A DNA stretch of 64,000 bases from Flavobacterium sp. YO12. GTDB lineage: Bacteria; Bacteroidota; Bacteroidia; Flavobacteriales; Flavobacteriaceae. The translations under genes were made by a program, and so were the position numbers. This document shows, in pieces, positions 1-9,385 of the stretch. Location: positions 1 to 64,000 of the forward strand of contig NZ_NRQU01000006.1 of NCBI RefSeq assembly GCF_004119495.1. Reading direction: 5' to 3'. Under the pieces are notes generated by a model. The model searched no databases. It had not been told where the DNA came from and saw only the letters and a list, made by a program, of their open reading frames with translations. The stretch's first letter is position 1; the number at the start of each line of letters is the position of its first letter.

Positions 1-187
1 CTTTATAGCGGTTTTATACTTTAGCTTCCTTGTTTGTTCTTTAGTAATATTTTGTTTTTTTAGAAAACAGAGTTTTTAAATGAGTATTTCTTTAATTCAA
101 TAATAGTTTGTAGTTTAATTTTGTTAAATTATGATTATTTGTTTGGTCTTAGGTATTAATACTTTAGAATTTTTGGATTTGAATGAG

Positions 188-195
188 TATTTTTG
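188..195 (+). promoter_or_regulatory. -7 promoter element upstream of the phosphatase gene
   Basis: TATTTTTG matches the Bacteroidota -7 consensus TAnnTTTG and lies 22 bases before the ATG at 218. I see no correctly spaced TTG (-33) element, so this is a single-element match. Confidence 0.4.
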
Positions 196-217
196 TCTTT
201 AAATTATTTATTTAAAC

Positions 218-1837
218 ATGAAGAAAAGTATTTTACTGTTGACACTTTTTGTTATTACAAATCTTAGTGCACAACAACGTCCCAAATTAGTTGTAGGTAT
301 AGTAGTTGATCAAATGAAAATGGAATATTTATATCGATTTTCTGATGATTTTTCCCCAAATGGTTTCAAAAAATTAATGAATAATGGATATGTTTTTCAA
401 AATATGCATTATAATTATATGCCAACTTATACTGCACCTGGACACGCTTCAATTTATACTGGTACAACTCCTGCTACACATGGTATTGTTGGTAACGAGT
501 GGTTCAGCAGGACTCTCGGAAAAGAAATGTATTGTACAGATGATGCAGACGTAAAAACTGTTGGTGATGGAACTGCTGAGGAAGGGGCTATGTCTCCTAA
601 GAATCTTCAAAGTACTACAATTACTGATGAAGTTAGAATGGCTACTAATTTTAATGGAAAAGTAATTGGAATGAGTCTTAAAGATCGTGGTGCAATTTTG
701 CCAGCTGGACATTTTGCCAATTGGGCATTTTGGTATAGTAAGACAGGATCTTTTATTTCTAGTACTTTTTATGGAGAGAAATTGCCAGAATGGGTTTCTG
801 AATTTAATAATGAAAAAAACTACTTAAAATACATTAATAAAGGCTGGGATTTATACAAACCTGCTTCAGTGTATAATGAAAGTCTTCCGGATAATAATCC
901 TTATGAAGGAAAACTGTATGGAAGTGCAGCTCCTGTTTTTCCATATGATTTAAAATCAATGTATGAGAAGAACGACGCTGGAGTTATTCGTGCAACTCCT
1001 TATGGGAATGATCTTTTGGCTGAGTTTGCAAAAAGAGCAATTGAAAAAGAAGAACTTGGAAAAGATAACATAACAGATTTTTTAACTGTTAGTTTTTCAT
1101 CTACTGATTATGTTGGTCATTTACTAGGGCCTAGATCAATGGAACTTCAAGATACTTATTTGAGATTAGATCAAACTATTGCTGATTTTTTAGCTTATTT
1201 GGATAAGACAGTTGGAAAAGGAAATTATTTACTTTTTTTAACAGCTGATCATGCAGGGGCAGAAAATGTAATTTATTTAAAGGATCGTAAATATAATGTA
1301 GATAATTATCCTTCTAAGCAAGTTAAGAAAAGCTTACAAGATTTTTCGACAAAAACTTTTGGAGTTGATTTGATTTTAAATTACTCTAATTTTAATGTTT
1401 TTTTCAATAGACAAATCATAAAAGATAAACGTTTGGAATTGGCTGCAGTTAAACAAGCTTTTAAAGAGTTCTTGATTTCTCAACCACAAGTGAAAAAGGT
1501 TTATACAGAAGAGGAAATTTTGGCAAATGGCGGAAATGATTATTCATTAAATTTTGTTGCTAAAGGTTACGATGTTACTCAAAATGGTGATTTAGTAATT
1601 GTGGATAAACCTGGAGATATTGAATATTCTACAACAGGGACTTCTCATGGTACCATTTATAGCTATGATACTCATGTACCGGCTATTTTTTATGGCTGGA
1701 ATATCAAAAAAGGAGAATCTTATGATAAAAAAGCAATAACTGAAATAGCTCCAACAATTGCACAAAAAATTAAAGTTACTTTCCCTAATGGGACAGAGGC
1801 AAAGGTTTTGCAAGAAGTTTTGGATAATAAGAAATAA
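218..1837 (+). CDS. pafA: Periplasmic alkaline phosphatase, PafA-like
   Basis: A 539-residue phosphomonoesterase of the alkaline phosphatase superfamily, expected to release phosphate from organic phosphates in the periplasm. A Sec signal peptide (about residues 1-18, ending NLSA) is visible. The active-site pattern follows Elizabethkingia PafA with a constant offset of seven: Thr72 in TAPGH (nucleophile), Asn93 in GNEW, and Lys155 and Arg157 in SLKDRG. The Asp/His metal ligands lie in VVDQ, STDYVGH and TADHAG. The Thr-Asn-Lys-Arg set indicates a monoesterase rather than a nucleotide pyrophosphatase. The gene stands alone, with a terminator directly downstream. Family assignment is firm; PafA itself is inferred from these residues. 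Confidence 0.88.
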   Translation: MKKSILLLTLFVITNLSAQQRPKLVVGIVVDQMKMEYLYRFSDDFSPNGFKKLMNNGYVFQNMHYNYMPTYTAPGHASIYTGTTPATHGIVGNEWFSRTLGKEMYCTDDADVKTVGDGTAEEGAMSPKNLQSTTITDEVRMATNFNGKVIGMSLKDRGAILPAGHFANWAFWYSKTGSFISSTFYGEKLPEWVSEFNNEKNYLKYINKGWDLYKPASVYNESLPDNNPYEGKLYGSAAPVFPYDLKSMYEKNDAGVIRATPYGNDLLAEFAKRAIEKEELGKDNITDFLTVSFSSTDYVGHLLGPRSMELQDTYLRLDQTIADFLAYLDKTVGKGNYLLFLTADHAGAENVIYLKDRKYNVDNYPSKQVKKSLQDFSTKTFGVDLILNYSNFNVFFNRQIIKDKRLELAAVKQAFKEFLISQPQVKKVYTEEEILANGGNDYSLNFVAKGYDVTQNGDLVIVDKPGDIEYSTTGTSHGTIYSYDTHVPAIFYGWNIKKGESYDKKAITEIAPTIAQKIKVTFPNGTEAKVLQEVLDNKK

Positions 1838-1842
1838 CATTA

Positions 1843-1871
1843 AACCTGTTCTTTTAAGAGCAGGTTTTTTT
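1843..1871 (+). terminator. Rho-independent terminator after the phosphatase gene
   Basis: AACCTGTTCT and AGAGCAGGTT pair across a four-base loop with one G-U pair, and a T run follows. It starts just after the stop codon at 1837. Confidence 0.75.
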
Positions 1872-1881
1872 AGGATAAAAT

Positions 1882-1912
1882 AAAAGGCTTTTCGTGATGA
1901 AAAGCCTTTTGT
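1882..1912. terminator. Bidirectional terminator between convergent genes
   Basis: A perfect 12-bp stem (AAAAGGCTTTTC / GAAAAGCCTTTT) with a GTGAT loop and T runs on both sides. It most plausibly ends ald, which reads toward it on the minus strand. Confidence 0.8.
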
Positions 1913-1947
1913 TTTATTGCTTAGTAAGCACTTATTTAATATTGACA

Positions 1948-3066
1948 CTATGCGTTTGCCAATACTAATTCTTCATTGTAAGGAAGATTCCATGCTTCAG
2001 CAACTCCTTTATAAAGGATTTTTCCGTTAGCAATATTTAAACCTTTTTTCAATTCTTCACTTTCAGCACAAGCTTTTTCCCATCCTTTGTTTGCAAGTTG
2101 TACAGCATAAGGTAAAGTAGCATTAGTTAAAGCTAAAGTAGATGTATAAGGTACAGCTCCTGGCATATTTGCTACACAATAGTGAACAATATCATCAATA
2201 ATAAAAGTTGGGTTTTCGTGTGTTGTTGGAGTACAAGTTTCAATGCAGCCTCCTTGGTCAACCGCAACGTCAACTACAACTGCTCCTGGACGCATTAATT
2301 TTAGCATATCACGAGTAATTAAGTGAGGTGCTTTTGCTCCTGGAATTAAAACAGCTCCAACAACTAAATCCGCATCTTTAATTGCTCTTGTAATGTTGTA
2401 ATGGTTAGACATTTCTGTATTTACATTTGCAGGCATAATATCGTCTAATTGACGTAAACGAGGTAAGCTTAAATCCATAATTGTTACTTGAGCCCCTAAT
2501 CCAGCAGCCATTTTTGCAGCTTGAGTTCCTACGATTCCTCCTCCTAAAACTAATACTTTAGCGGGTGGAACACCTGGAACACCTCCTAAAAGAATTCCTC
2601 TTCCTTTTAATGGTTTTTCTAGATATTTTGCACCTTGTTGAATTGCCATACGACCTGCAACTTCAGACATTGGTACTAATAATGGCAGACTGCGATCTGT
2701 TTTTTCAACAGTTTCGTAAGCTAAACATACTGCACCTTTTTCAAGCATAGCGTGAGTTAATGGCTCTGATGAAGCAAAGTGGAAATAAGTAAATAACAAT
2801 TGATCTTTCTTGATTAATGGATATTCTGATGCAATTGGTTCTTTTACTTTAATAATCATTTCAGCAATAGCATATACCTCTTCAATTGTTGGTAAAACTA
2901 CTGCTCCTGCCTGTGCATATTCATCATCACTAAAACCGCTACCTAAACCAGCAGTAGATTGAACATAAACAACGTGTCCATGTTTTTTCATTTCAGAAAC
3001 TCCTGCTGGAGTTAATGCTACACGATTTTCGTTGTTTTTGATTTCTTTTGGAACTCCTATTATCAT
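1948..3066 (-). CDS. ald: Alanine dehydrogenase
   Basis: A 372-residue NAD-dependent alanine dehydrogenase, interconverting L-alanine with pyruvate and ammonia in the cytoplasm. Length matches the family. The N-terminus MIIGVPKEIKNNENRVALTP is characteristic. Lys75 in KVKEP and His96 in FHFASS match the substrate and catalytic residues of characterised Ald proteins, and the Rossmann motif VLGGGIVG lies at about residues 173-180. It is divergent from an Lrp/AsnC regulator that starts 200 bases away, the classical ald/lrp arrangement, so alanine-responsive control is likely but inferred. Confidence 0.95.
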   Translation of the reverse strand: MIIGVPKEIKNNENRVALTPAGVSEMKKHGHVVYVQSTAGLGSGFSDDEYAQAGAVVLPTIEEVYAIAEMIIKVKEPIASEYPLIKKDQLLFTYFHFASSEPLTHAMLEKGAVCLAYETVEKTDRSLPLLVPMSEVAGRMAIQQGAKYLEKPLKGRGILLGGVPGVPPAKVLVLGGGIVGTQAAKMAAGLGAQVTIMDLSLPRLRQLDDIMPANVNTEMSNHYNITRAIKDADLVVGAVLIPGAKAPHLITRDMLKLMRPGAVVVDVAVDQGGCIETCTPTTHENPTFIIDDIVHYCVANMPGAVPYTSTLALTNATLPYAVQLANKGWEKACAESEELKKGLNIANGKILYKGVAEAWNLPYNEELVLANA

Positions 3067-3103
3067 TTTGTTATATTTTTTTGTTTTTATTGAAATTGTT
3101 TTA

Positions 3104-3111
3104 CAAATCTA
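3104..3111 (-). promoter_or_regulatory. -7 promoter element of ald
   Basis: On the minus strand the sequence reads TAGATTTG, matching TAnnTTTG, 38 bases upstream of the ald ATG. No clear -33 TTG is seen at the expected distance. Confidence 0.45.
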
Positions 3112-3266
3112 CAGATAGAGAATAAATTATGGTTTACAGGGTAATAAATAAGAAAATATTATTTTATTTTTTAATTTTACAGAAAATTATTCTTTTTAGA
3201 GAAAGGATTAAATCTTCAAAGAGAAAAAAAACTAAATTTCATAAATTTTAATACAACGTTTTCGTT

Positions 3267-3725
3267 ATGGCTTTAGATGAAATAGACAAAAAAATCTTAC
3301 GTCTTTTACAAGTAGATGCACATTACACTTTAAAAGATATTGCAAACAAAATAAATTTGTCTTTAACTCCTGTTCATGATCGAGTGAAACGACTTGAAAA
3401 AGATGGAATTATAGAGAAATATGTGACCATTTTGGATAAGAAAAAACTCGGAAATAATTTGACTGTTTATTGCCAAGTAACACTCACTAAACAGACCTAT
3501 GATACATCTGAGGGGTTTAATCAGTCAATTTTGAATCTGCCTGAAGTGGTGGAGTGCAATTATGTATCTGGAAATTTTGATTATATGCTAAAGATTATAA
3601 TTCCAGATATGGAAAGTTACCATCATTTTCATCAAAAAAAACTTTCTATCTTGCCGGAAGTATCTCTTATAAATACCGTTTTTGTTATTTCTGAAGTTAA
3701 AAGCACTACGGTTTTACCGGTTTAA
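3267..3725 (+). CDS. Lrp/AsnC family transcriptional regulator
   Basis: A 152-residue Lrp/AsnC protein with an N-terminal winged helix-turn-helix (about residues 4-60, starting LDEIDKKILRLLQ) and a C-terminal RAM ligand-binding domain (about 68-142). Members form oligomeric, amino-acid-responsive DNA-binding proteins. It is transcribed away from ald across a 200-base AT-rich spacer, so ald is the obvious candidate target. That link is inference from gene order. The start at MALDEIDKK fits the family N-terminus. Confidence 0.9.
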   Translation: MALDEIDKKILRLLQVDAHYTLKDIANKINLSLTPVHDRVKRLEKDGIIEKYVTILDKKKLGNNLTVYCQVTLTKQTYDTSEGFNQSILNLPEVVECNYVSGNFDYMLKIIIPDMESYHHFHQKKLSILPEVSLINTVFVISEVKSTTVLPV

Positions 3726-3731
3726 AAATAA

Positions 3732-3759
3732 AAAACCATCAAGGAGACTTGATGGTTTT
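3732..3759. terminator. Bidirectional terminator after the Lrp-type regulator
   Basis: A perfect 12-bp stem (AAAACCATCAAG / CTTGATGGTTTT) with a GAGA loop. It sits between the convergent regulator gene and the GAPDH gene and can serve both. Confidence 0.75.
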
Positions 3760-3788
3760 AAGGTAATTTGGTTTTGGTTAGGTTTCTG

Positions 3789-5237
3789 TTAATAGTAAGT
3801 AAATCGTCTTACTTTTGCTATATATTTTGCAAGACGTATTACCTGATGGCTATAGCCGTATTCGTTATCGTACCAGATATATAATACTATATTTTTACCA
3901 TCTTTTGATACAATAGTTGCGTTACTGTCATATATTGAAGGGGCAGAAGTTCCAACAATATCTGATGAAACCAATTCATTATTCAAAGAATATTTTATTT
4001 GCTCTACCAATTCTCCCTCAAGTGCATATTTCTTCATAATTTTATTGATTGCTGCAATTGAAGTGGCTTTTTTAACCTCTAGATTTAAAACTACAAGCGA
4101 TCCATTTGGTACAGGAACTCGAATAGCATTCGAAGTTAATTTTCCTTCTAATGATGGTAAAGCTTTAGCAACTGCACTTCCTGCACCTGTTTCAGTAATT
4201 ACCATGTTTAGCGCAGCAGCTCGGCCGCGACGGTATTTTCGGTGCATATTATCAACCAAATTCTGATCATTGGTATAAGCATGAATAGTCTCTAAGTGAC
4301 CTTTTACTACTCCTAAAGTTTCTTCAATAACTTTTAAAATTGGTGTAATGGCATTTGTGGTGCATGAAGCAGCTGAAAAAATATCGTTTTCATCTGGACT
4401 ATACTCATTATGGTTTACACCATGTACTATATTTGGTACTCCTTTTCCTGGAGCAGTAAGTAAAACTTTATTAGCTCCATTAGAAGTTAGATGTCTTTTT
4501 AAAGCCTCTTCAGTTGTGAATGCTCCCGTATTATCAATTACTAAAGCATCATTTATTCCGTATTGAGTATAATCAATTTCTTCAGGAGAATTTGCTGTAA
4601 TAATATGAACAGTAGTTCCATTAATGATTAAAGCATTGTTTTTTGGATCGGCAATTACTGAACCTTGAAAGTCTCCGTGAATTGAATCGTATCGTAGTAA
4701 AGAAGCTCGTTTTTCTAAACTTGATGCATCATTTTTATCACGCGTAACAATTGCTCTTAAGCGCAATTGGTTTCCTTTTCCAGTTTTAGACATTAATTCT
4801 CTAGCTAACAAACGTCCGATTCTTCCAAAGCCATATAGGACAACATCTTTTGGCTGGATTTCTTTTGATGATTTCGCCTTTTTTAATTTTTCGATAACAA
4901 AATACCTTGCATCAGGATATTTTTCGTCTTCTAAACGATACTCATAGGTAAGTTTTCCAAGGTCTATTTTTGCTGGTGGAAGATCTAATGACAAAACAAC
5001 TTTTGCGATTTCTACCGAATCAAAAATTGTAATTGGCTTACCTACAAATTCACCTGCATATTGATGAAGATTGATAATGTCACTGACATTTTTATCCAGT
5101 AATTGGTTTTTGAATAAAACCATTTCAATGGATTTGTCGTACCATAAATCACTTATTACTTTGATTAATTCGACACCAGCTTTTCTTCGGTCGACCTGTA
5201 ATGATACCTCTTTTTGGTACAAAGATTTTTTGCTCAT
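3789..5237 (-). CDS. gap: Glyceraldehyde-3-phosphate dehydrogenase, long N-terminally extended form
   Basis: An NAD(P)-dependent GAPDH acting in glycolysis or gluconeogenesis. The 482 residues exceed the usual 330-340. The catalytic core starts near residue 131 with the dinucleotide motif GFGRIGR (136-142), and the active-site cysteine is Cys292 in SCTTNAITP. The first 130 residues form a predicted helical extension with no recognised catalytic motif. Long GAPDHs of this kind are known in Bacteroidota and some Proteobacteria. The gene is monocistronic, with a -7 element upstream. Cofactor preference and direction cannot be read from the sequence. Confidence 0.9.
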   Translation of the reverse strand: MSKKSLYQKEVSLQVDRRKAGVELIKVISDLWYDKSIEMVLFKNQLLDKNVSDIINLHQYAGEFVGKPITIFDSVEIAKVVLSLDLPPAKIDLGKLTYEYRLEDEKYPDARYFVIEKLKKAKSSKEIQPKDVVLYGFGRIGRLLARELMSKTGKGNQLRLRAIVTRDKNDASSLEKRASLLRYDSIHGDFQGSVIADPKNNALIINGTTVHIITANSPEEIDYTQYGINDALVIDNTGAFTTEEALKRHLTSNGANKVLLTAPGKGVPNIVHGVNHNEYSPDENDIFSAASCTTNAITPILKVIEETLGVVKGHLETIHAYTNDQNLVDNMHRKYRRGRAAALNMVITETGAGSAVAKALPSLEGKLTSNAIRVPVPNGSLVVLNLEVKKATSIAAINKIMKKYALEGELVEQIKYSLNNELVSSDIVGTSAPSIYDSNATIVSKDGKNIVLYIWYDNEYGYSHQVIRLAKYIAKVRRFTYY

Positions 5238-5286
5238 AATTGATTAAATTAAAAAAATAAAATGCTCACTATTTTAAAATTTTGCG

Positions 5287-5294
5287 CAAAAGTA
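5287..5294 (-). promoter_or_regulatory. -7 promoter element of the GAPDH gene
   Basis: Minus-strand TACTTTTG is an exact TAnnTTTG match, 50 bases upstream of the start codon at 5237. Confidence 0.5.
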
Positions 5295-5375
5295 TCCATT
5301 TCAATCGATTTCGTAAACTATTTTAGCATTTATTTTTGAAATTAACTTAGAGGCTATTTCTTTTCATTGAATAAA

Positions 5376-5407
5376 AAAAGCCATCTTAATTATTTAAGAT
5401 GGCTTTT
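5376..5407. terminator. Terminator downstream of the Do-like protease
   Basis: A perfect 14-bp stem (AAAAGCCATCTTAA / TTAAGATGGCTTTT) with a four-base loop and flanking A/T runs. It lies just past the stop of the minus-strand protease gene. Confidence 0.8.
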
Positions 5408-5433
5408 AGTAATGTTATTTTGTAAACAGGGAT

Positions 5434-6834
5434 TTAGATTATAATTCTAAAAATTTCACCATTTCTGTTTATCATTTCAATGCGGGAACTCTGTCCTTCG
5501 TCTTTTTTACTTAAAAGTTTAGAAACAGTTTCAACATTTGTTGCTTTTACATTGTCTATACTTAAAATGATATTACCCTGCAGCTCGTTTTGGTACTGCA
5601 TTAAATTCTCATTTGTAATATTTTTGATTTTTACACCATAATCAATTCTGAATTTCTTTTTGTCAGAAGCATCAATATTTTCTAATTCCATTCCTTTGTA
5701 TTCAGTACTAAAAAATTCATTTTTACTTAAAGTAACCGGAACGGTTTTAGTTTTCCCTTCTTTAATATAGGTAACTTTAATAACATCGTTTGGACGTTTA
5801 GTATTAATGTAACCAGAAAGATCTGCATAAGTTGAAATATTTTGTTCATCAAGTTTTACAATAATATCGCCTTTGCCAAGACCAGCTTTTTCTGCTCCAG
5901 AATTTTTAGAAACCTTACTAATATAAAAACCTTGAGTTTCAGTAACTCCTAATTCTTTAGATACAGCACTATTCAGTTCTCCGCCTTCAACGCCTAAAAT
6001 TCCTCTTTGTACATTTCCAAACTCCATTATATCCTCAATAATTTTTCGAGCAATATTAGAAGGAACTGCAAACGAATAGCCTACATAAGATCCTGTTGTT
6101 GAGGAAATCATAGTGTTAATTCCAATTAATTCACCTCTTGTGTTTACCAATGCCCCGCCGCTGTTTCCAGGATTCACGGCAGCATCAGTTTGAATAAATG
6201 ACTGAATACCGCTTTGATCTAGATTTCTAGCTTTCGCCGAAACAATTCCTGCAGTTACAGTCGAAGTCAAGTTATACGGATTTCCTACTGCCAAAACCCA
6301 TTCGCCAACTTTTACGCTGTCAGAATTCGCAAAAGGCGTATAAGGTAATTTTTCGTCAGCATTAATTTTTAAAAGCGCAATATCCATCTTAGAATCCGTG
6401 CCAACAAGTTTTGCCTTATAAGACTTTTTATTATTTAATGTTATTTCAATTTCTGTAGCATCTTTTATAACGTGATTGTTTGTTACAATGTAGCCGTCTT
6501 CAGAAATAATAACACCAGACCCAGTCCCTACCTGTTCCTGCTGCTGTTGTCCTCCATAACCATAGAAAAATTCCAGCATAGGATTACTCACAGTTCGCCT
6601 GCTGACATTTTTAACGTGAACAACAGTATGAATTGTTTTGTCCGCAGCCTCTGTAAAATCTACAGTCTCAGCAGAGAGAGCGACATTTTTCCCGAATGAA
6701 TTGGGCGCAAGTGTAACAACAGAGTTTCCTTTTCCAAAAAGAGAATTGTTACTCTCAAATAATAACTTGTAAGCTCCAAGGGTAATAGCGCCACTTAAAA
6801 GTGATACTAAAAATAAGGATGAAAATCTTTTCAT
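5434..6834 (-). CDS. Do/DegQ-family periplasmic serine protease
   Basis: A 466-residue HtrA-type protease and chaperone for misfolded envelope proteins. I start it at the ATG at 6834, because the MKRFSSLFLV signal-anchor follows directly and 27 upstream in-frame residues look non-coding. The catalytic triad is His121 (TNNHVI), Asp151 (MDIALL) and Ser225 (GNSGGAL). Two PDZ domains follow, about 270-370 and 385-466. A Gln-rich stretch precedes the protease domain. It is divergent from dapF, with about 140 bases between the starts. Family assignment is firm; DegP versus DegQ is not resolved. Confidence 0.9.
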   Translation of the reverse strand: MKRFSSLFLVSLLSGAITLGAYKLLFESNNSLFGKGNSVVTLAPNSFGKNVALSAETVDFTEAADKTIHTVVHVKNVSRRTVSNPMLEFFYGYGGQQQQEQVGTGSGVIISEDGYIVTNNHVIKDATEIEITLNNKKSYKAKLVGTDSKMDIALLKINADEKLPYTPFANSDSVKVGEWVLAVGNPYNLTSTVTAGIVSAKARNLDQSGIQSFIQTDAAVNPGNSGGALVNTRGELIGINTMISSTTGSYVGYSFAVPSNIARKIIEDIMEFGNVQRGILGVEGGELNSAVSKELGVTETQGFYISKVSKNSGAEKAGLGKGDIIVKLDEQNISTYADLSGYINTKRPNDVIKVTYIKEGKTKTVPVTLSKNEFFSTEYKGMELENIDASDKKKFRIDYGVKIKNITNENLMQYQNELQGNIILSIDNVKATNVETVSKLLSKKDEGQSSRIEMINRNGEIFRIII

Positions 6835-6944
6835 AATTACAATTTTGTTTAAGTTATTTAATGTAAAAATAAAGCAAAAAAATATTTTGTAAAGTGGTTT
6901 AACTCTCTTTAACAATGATTAACATTTCATTAATTATTAGTTCG

Positions 6945-6952
6945 TACTTTTG
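6945..6952 (+). promoter_or_regulatory. -7 promoter element of the dapF operon
   Basis: TACTTTTG matches TAnnTTTG exactly and lies 20 bases before the dapF ATG. No obvious -33 TTG is present. Confidence 0.5.
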
Positions 6953-6972
6953 TATTACTTAATGACTAAAAA

Positions 6973-7755
6973 ATGCAAATAGAATTCTATAAATATCAAG
7001 GAACTGGCAATGATTTTGTCATGATTGATAATCGTACAAATTTTTTCCCAAAAGACGATGTAAAATTGATTGAACGCTTATGTGACAGACGTTTTGGTAT
7101 TGGAGCTGACGGTCTTATTCTGTTAGAAAACGATCAAGAAACTGACTTCAGAATGGTTTATTATAATTCTGATGGAAACCAAAGTTCAATGTGTGGAAAT
7201 GGAGGACGCTGCCTAGTAGCTTTTGCAAATCAGCTAGGAGTAATCGATAATAAAACAACCTTTATAGCAACAGACGGTTTGCACCATGCATCAGTAAATA
7301 ATGACGCAATTGTTTCATTGCAAATGATTGATGTTGATGAAGTGAAAAAAAACGATTCTTATACTTTTTTAAATACAGGATCGCCGCATCATGTTCAGTT
7401 AGTTGATGATTTAGAACATTATAATGTGAAAGAAAACGGAGCAGCCATTCGTTATGGAGAATTATATGGAGAAAAAGGAAGCAATATTAATTTTGTAAAA
7501 AAAGTTGACGATCAAACTTTTTCACTTCGTACTTATGAAAGAGGAGTTGAAGATGAAACTTTGGCCTGTGGAACTGGAGCGACTGCTGTTGCAATTGCAA
7601 TGAATGCTATTGGTCAGACTGATAAAACTTCGATTGATTTAAATGTTGAAGGCGGAAAATTAAATGTTTCTTTTGATAAACTAGGAGAACATTTTACAAA
7701 TGTTTTTTTAACTGGACCAGCAAAATTTGTTTTTAAAGGAACAATCGAAATCTAA
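6973..7755 (+). CDS. dapF: Diaminopimelate epimerase
   Basis: A 260-residue enzyme converting LL- to meso-diaminopimelate for lysine and peptidoglycan synthesis. The two catalytic cysteines are Cys74 in SMCGNGGRC and Cys199 in LACGTGATA, both in their diagnostic contexts, and the N-terminal KYQGTGNDFV motif is present. It heads a three-gene cluster: an acetyltransferase starts 9 bases later, and mltG starts 2 bases after that gene. Two of the three products act on the cell wall. Confidence 0.96.
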   Translation: MQIEFYKYQGTGNDFVMIDNRTNFFPKDDVKLIERLCDRRFGIGADGLILLENDQETDFRMVYYNSDGNQSSMCGNGGRCLVAFANQLGVIDNKTTFIATDGLHHASVNNDAIVSLQMIDVDEVKKNDSYTFLNTGSPHHVQLVDDLEHYNVKENGAAIRYGELYGEKGSNINFVKKVDDQTFSLRTYERGVEDETLACGTGATAVAIAMNAIGQTDKTSIDLNVEGGKLNVSFDKLGEHFTNVFLTGPAKFVFKGTIEI

Positions 7756-7764
7756 TATTTAATA

Positions 7765-8307
7765 ATGATTACACTCAAAGGCGATACAATTTATCTGCGT
7801 GCATTAGAACCTAATGATTTAGAGTTTGTATATGCCATGGAAAATGATCAGAGTATTTGGGAAGTCAGCAATACCCATACACCTTATAGTCGTTTTTTAA
7901 TTCGTCAGTATCTCGAAAATGCCCAGCAAGATATTTATGAAGCAAAGCAATTGCGTCTGGCTATTTGTCAGGATGAAGATTTTCCAGCAATTGGTTTGAT
8001 CGATATATTTGATTTTGATCCAAAAAATAATAGAGCAGGAGTAGGAATTGTGATTCAAAAAAATGAAAATAGAAGTAAAAACATTGGTTCTGAGGCATTA
8101 GAGCTGCTGATTAATTATTCTTTTTTTAATTTGAATCTGCATCAGCTTTATGCAAATATTAGTACAAGTAATGACGCAAGTATAGCTCTTTTTACTAAAT
8201 TTGGTTTTGAGAAAATTGGAATTAAAAAAGATTGGATTTTGCTGAATAACCACTATCATGACGAAGCAATTTTTCAATTAATTAACAAAGAACATTTAAA
8301 TTTATAG
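7765..8307 (+). CDS. GNAT-family N-acetyltransferase (RimJ/SpeG-like)
   Basis: A 180-residue GNAT protein with the pattern of the RimJ/RimL/SpeG branch. It starts LRALEPNDLEFVYAMEND, has an acetyl-CoA binding region around residues 93-115 (VGIVIQKNENRSKNIGSEAL), and a C-terminal ALFTKFGFEKIG segment. The substrate cannot be read from the sequence. It is sandwiched in the dapF-mltG operon with tiny gaps, so it is co-transcribed. A role in protein or wall-precursor acetylation is only a guess. Confidence 0.82.
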   Translation: MITLKGDTIYLRALEPNDLEFVYAMENDQSIWEVSNTHTPYSRFLIRQYLENAQQDIYEAKQLRLAICQDEDFPAIGLIDIFDFDPKNNRAGVGIVIQKNENRSKNIGSEALELLINYSFFNLNLHQLYANISTSNDASIALFTKFGFEKIGIKKDWILLNNHYHDEAIFQLINKEHLNL

Positions 8308-8309
8308 CT

Positions 8310-9350
8310 TTGAATCTAAAGAAAATCATCACAATAACTGCTGTAGCCGTAATTTCTGTTTTAATAGTTTACGGTTTTATATTAATTAGCCAAATATTCA
8401 GCGCCAATACAAAATTTCAAGAAAAAGAGGTTTATGTTTACGTTCCAACTGGCGCAAACTATACTGATGTAAAAAAGATATTAGAACCCTATATCAAGAA
8501 TTTTGAAAATTTTGAAATGGTGGCAAACAAAAGAAGTTATCCAGAAAATGTAAAGTCTGGACGTTTTCTTCTTAAAAAAGACATGAACAATATTGATTTA
8601 GTTCGTGCTATGCGTTCAAATGTTCCTGTAAAATTGGCTTTTAATAATCAAGAGCGTTTAGAGAATTTTGCTGGAAGAGTTGGTTCTGAAATCGAAGCAG
8701 ATAGTTTGTCTTTAATGAAAGCATTTAAAGATTCTACTTTTCTAGCAGCAAACGGATTCAACGAGGATAATGTTTTTGCTATGTTTATTCCAAATACATA
8801 TGAAGTATATTGGAATACATCTGCAGAAAAGTTCCGTGACAAAATGATAAAAGAATATCATAATTTTTGGACTCCTGAAAGAATTGAGCAAGCTAAAAAA
8901 CAAGGTCTAACGCCAGTTCAGGTATCTATTTTAGCATCTATAGTTCACAAAGAATCAGTTAAAAAAGATGAGCGTCCGCGTATTGCCGGCGTTTATTTAA
9001 ACAGATTACGTTTAGATATGCCATTACAAGCAGACCCTACAGTAATTTATGCTTTAAAACTGCGAGATAACAATTTTGATCAAGTAATAAAAAGAGTTTT
9101 TTATAATGACTTGGTTATGAAATCACCTTACAATACTTATGTAAATACAGGACTTCCTCCAGGACCTATTGCAATGGCTGATATAACGGCATTAGAAGCT
9201 GTTTTGAATCCTGAGAAAAACGATTATATCTATTTTTGTGCAAGTGTAGATCGTTTTGGTTATCATGAATTTGCTTCAACTTTAGCAGAACATAATGTGA
9301 ATGCTAAAAAATATTCTGACTGGATTGCAAGTCAAGGTGTAACGAGATAA
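8310..9350 (+). CDS. mltG: Endolytic murein transglycosylase MltG (YceG family)
   Basis: A 346-residue membrane-anchored lytic transglycosylase thought to cut nascent glycan strands at the inner membrane. One N-terminal membrane helix (about 6-29) precedes a LysM-like region (about 40-110) and the YceG domain. The catalytic glutamate is Glu215 in IVHKES. The LPPGPI and DPTVIY motifs are typical. The start is TTG at 8310, two bases after the previous stop, which fits translational coupling. A strong terminator follows. Confidence 0.92.
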   Translation: MNLKKIITITAVAVISVLIVYGFILISQIFSANTKFQEKEVYVYVPTGANYTDVKKILEPYIKNFENFEMVANKRSYPENVKSGRFLLKKDMNNIDLVRAMRSNVPVKLAFNNQERLENFAGRVGSEIEADSLSLMKAFKDSTFLAANGFNEDNVFAMFIPNTYEVYWNTSAEKFRDKMIKEYHNFWTPERIEQAKKQGLTPVQVSILASIVHKESVKKDERPRIAGVYLNRLRLDMPLQADPTVIYALKLRDNNFDQVIKRVFYNDLVMKSPYNTYVNTGLPPGPIAMADITALEAVLNPEKNDYIYFCASVDRFGYHEFASTLAEHNVNAKKYSDWIASQGVTR

Positions 9351-9385
9351 GAAAAGGGTAGTTTTTTTTAAACACATAAATCATT

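Noticed and set aside
449..712. Antisense open frames such as this one opposite the phosphatase gene
   Set aside because: They are shadows of real genes in other frames, with no promoter, family motif or sensible codon use.
6835..6915. N-terminal extension of the Do-like protease up to 6915
   Set aside because: The signal anchor starts at the ATG at 6834; the upstream residues contain a second hydrophobic stretch out of place and sit in the divergent promoter region of dapF.
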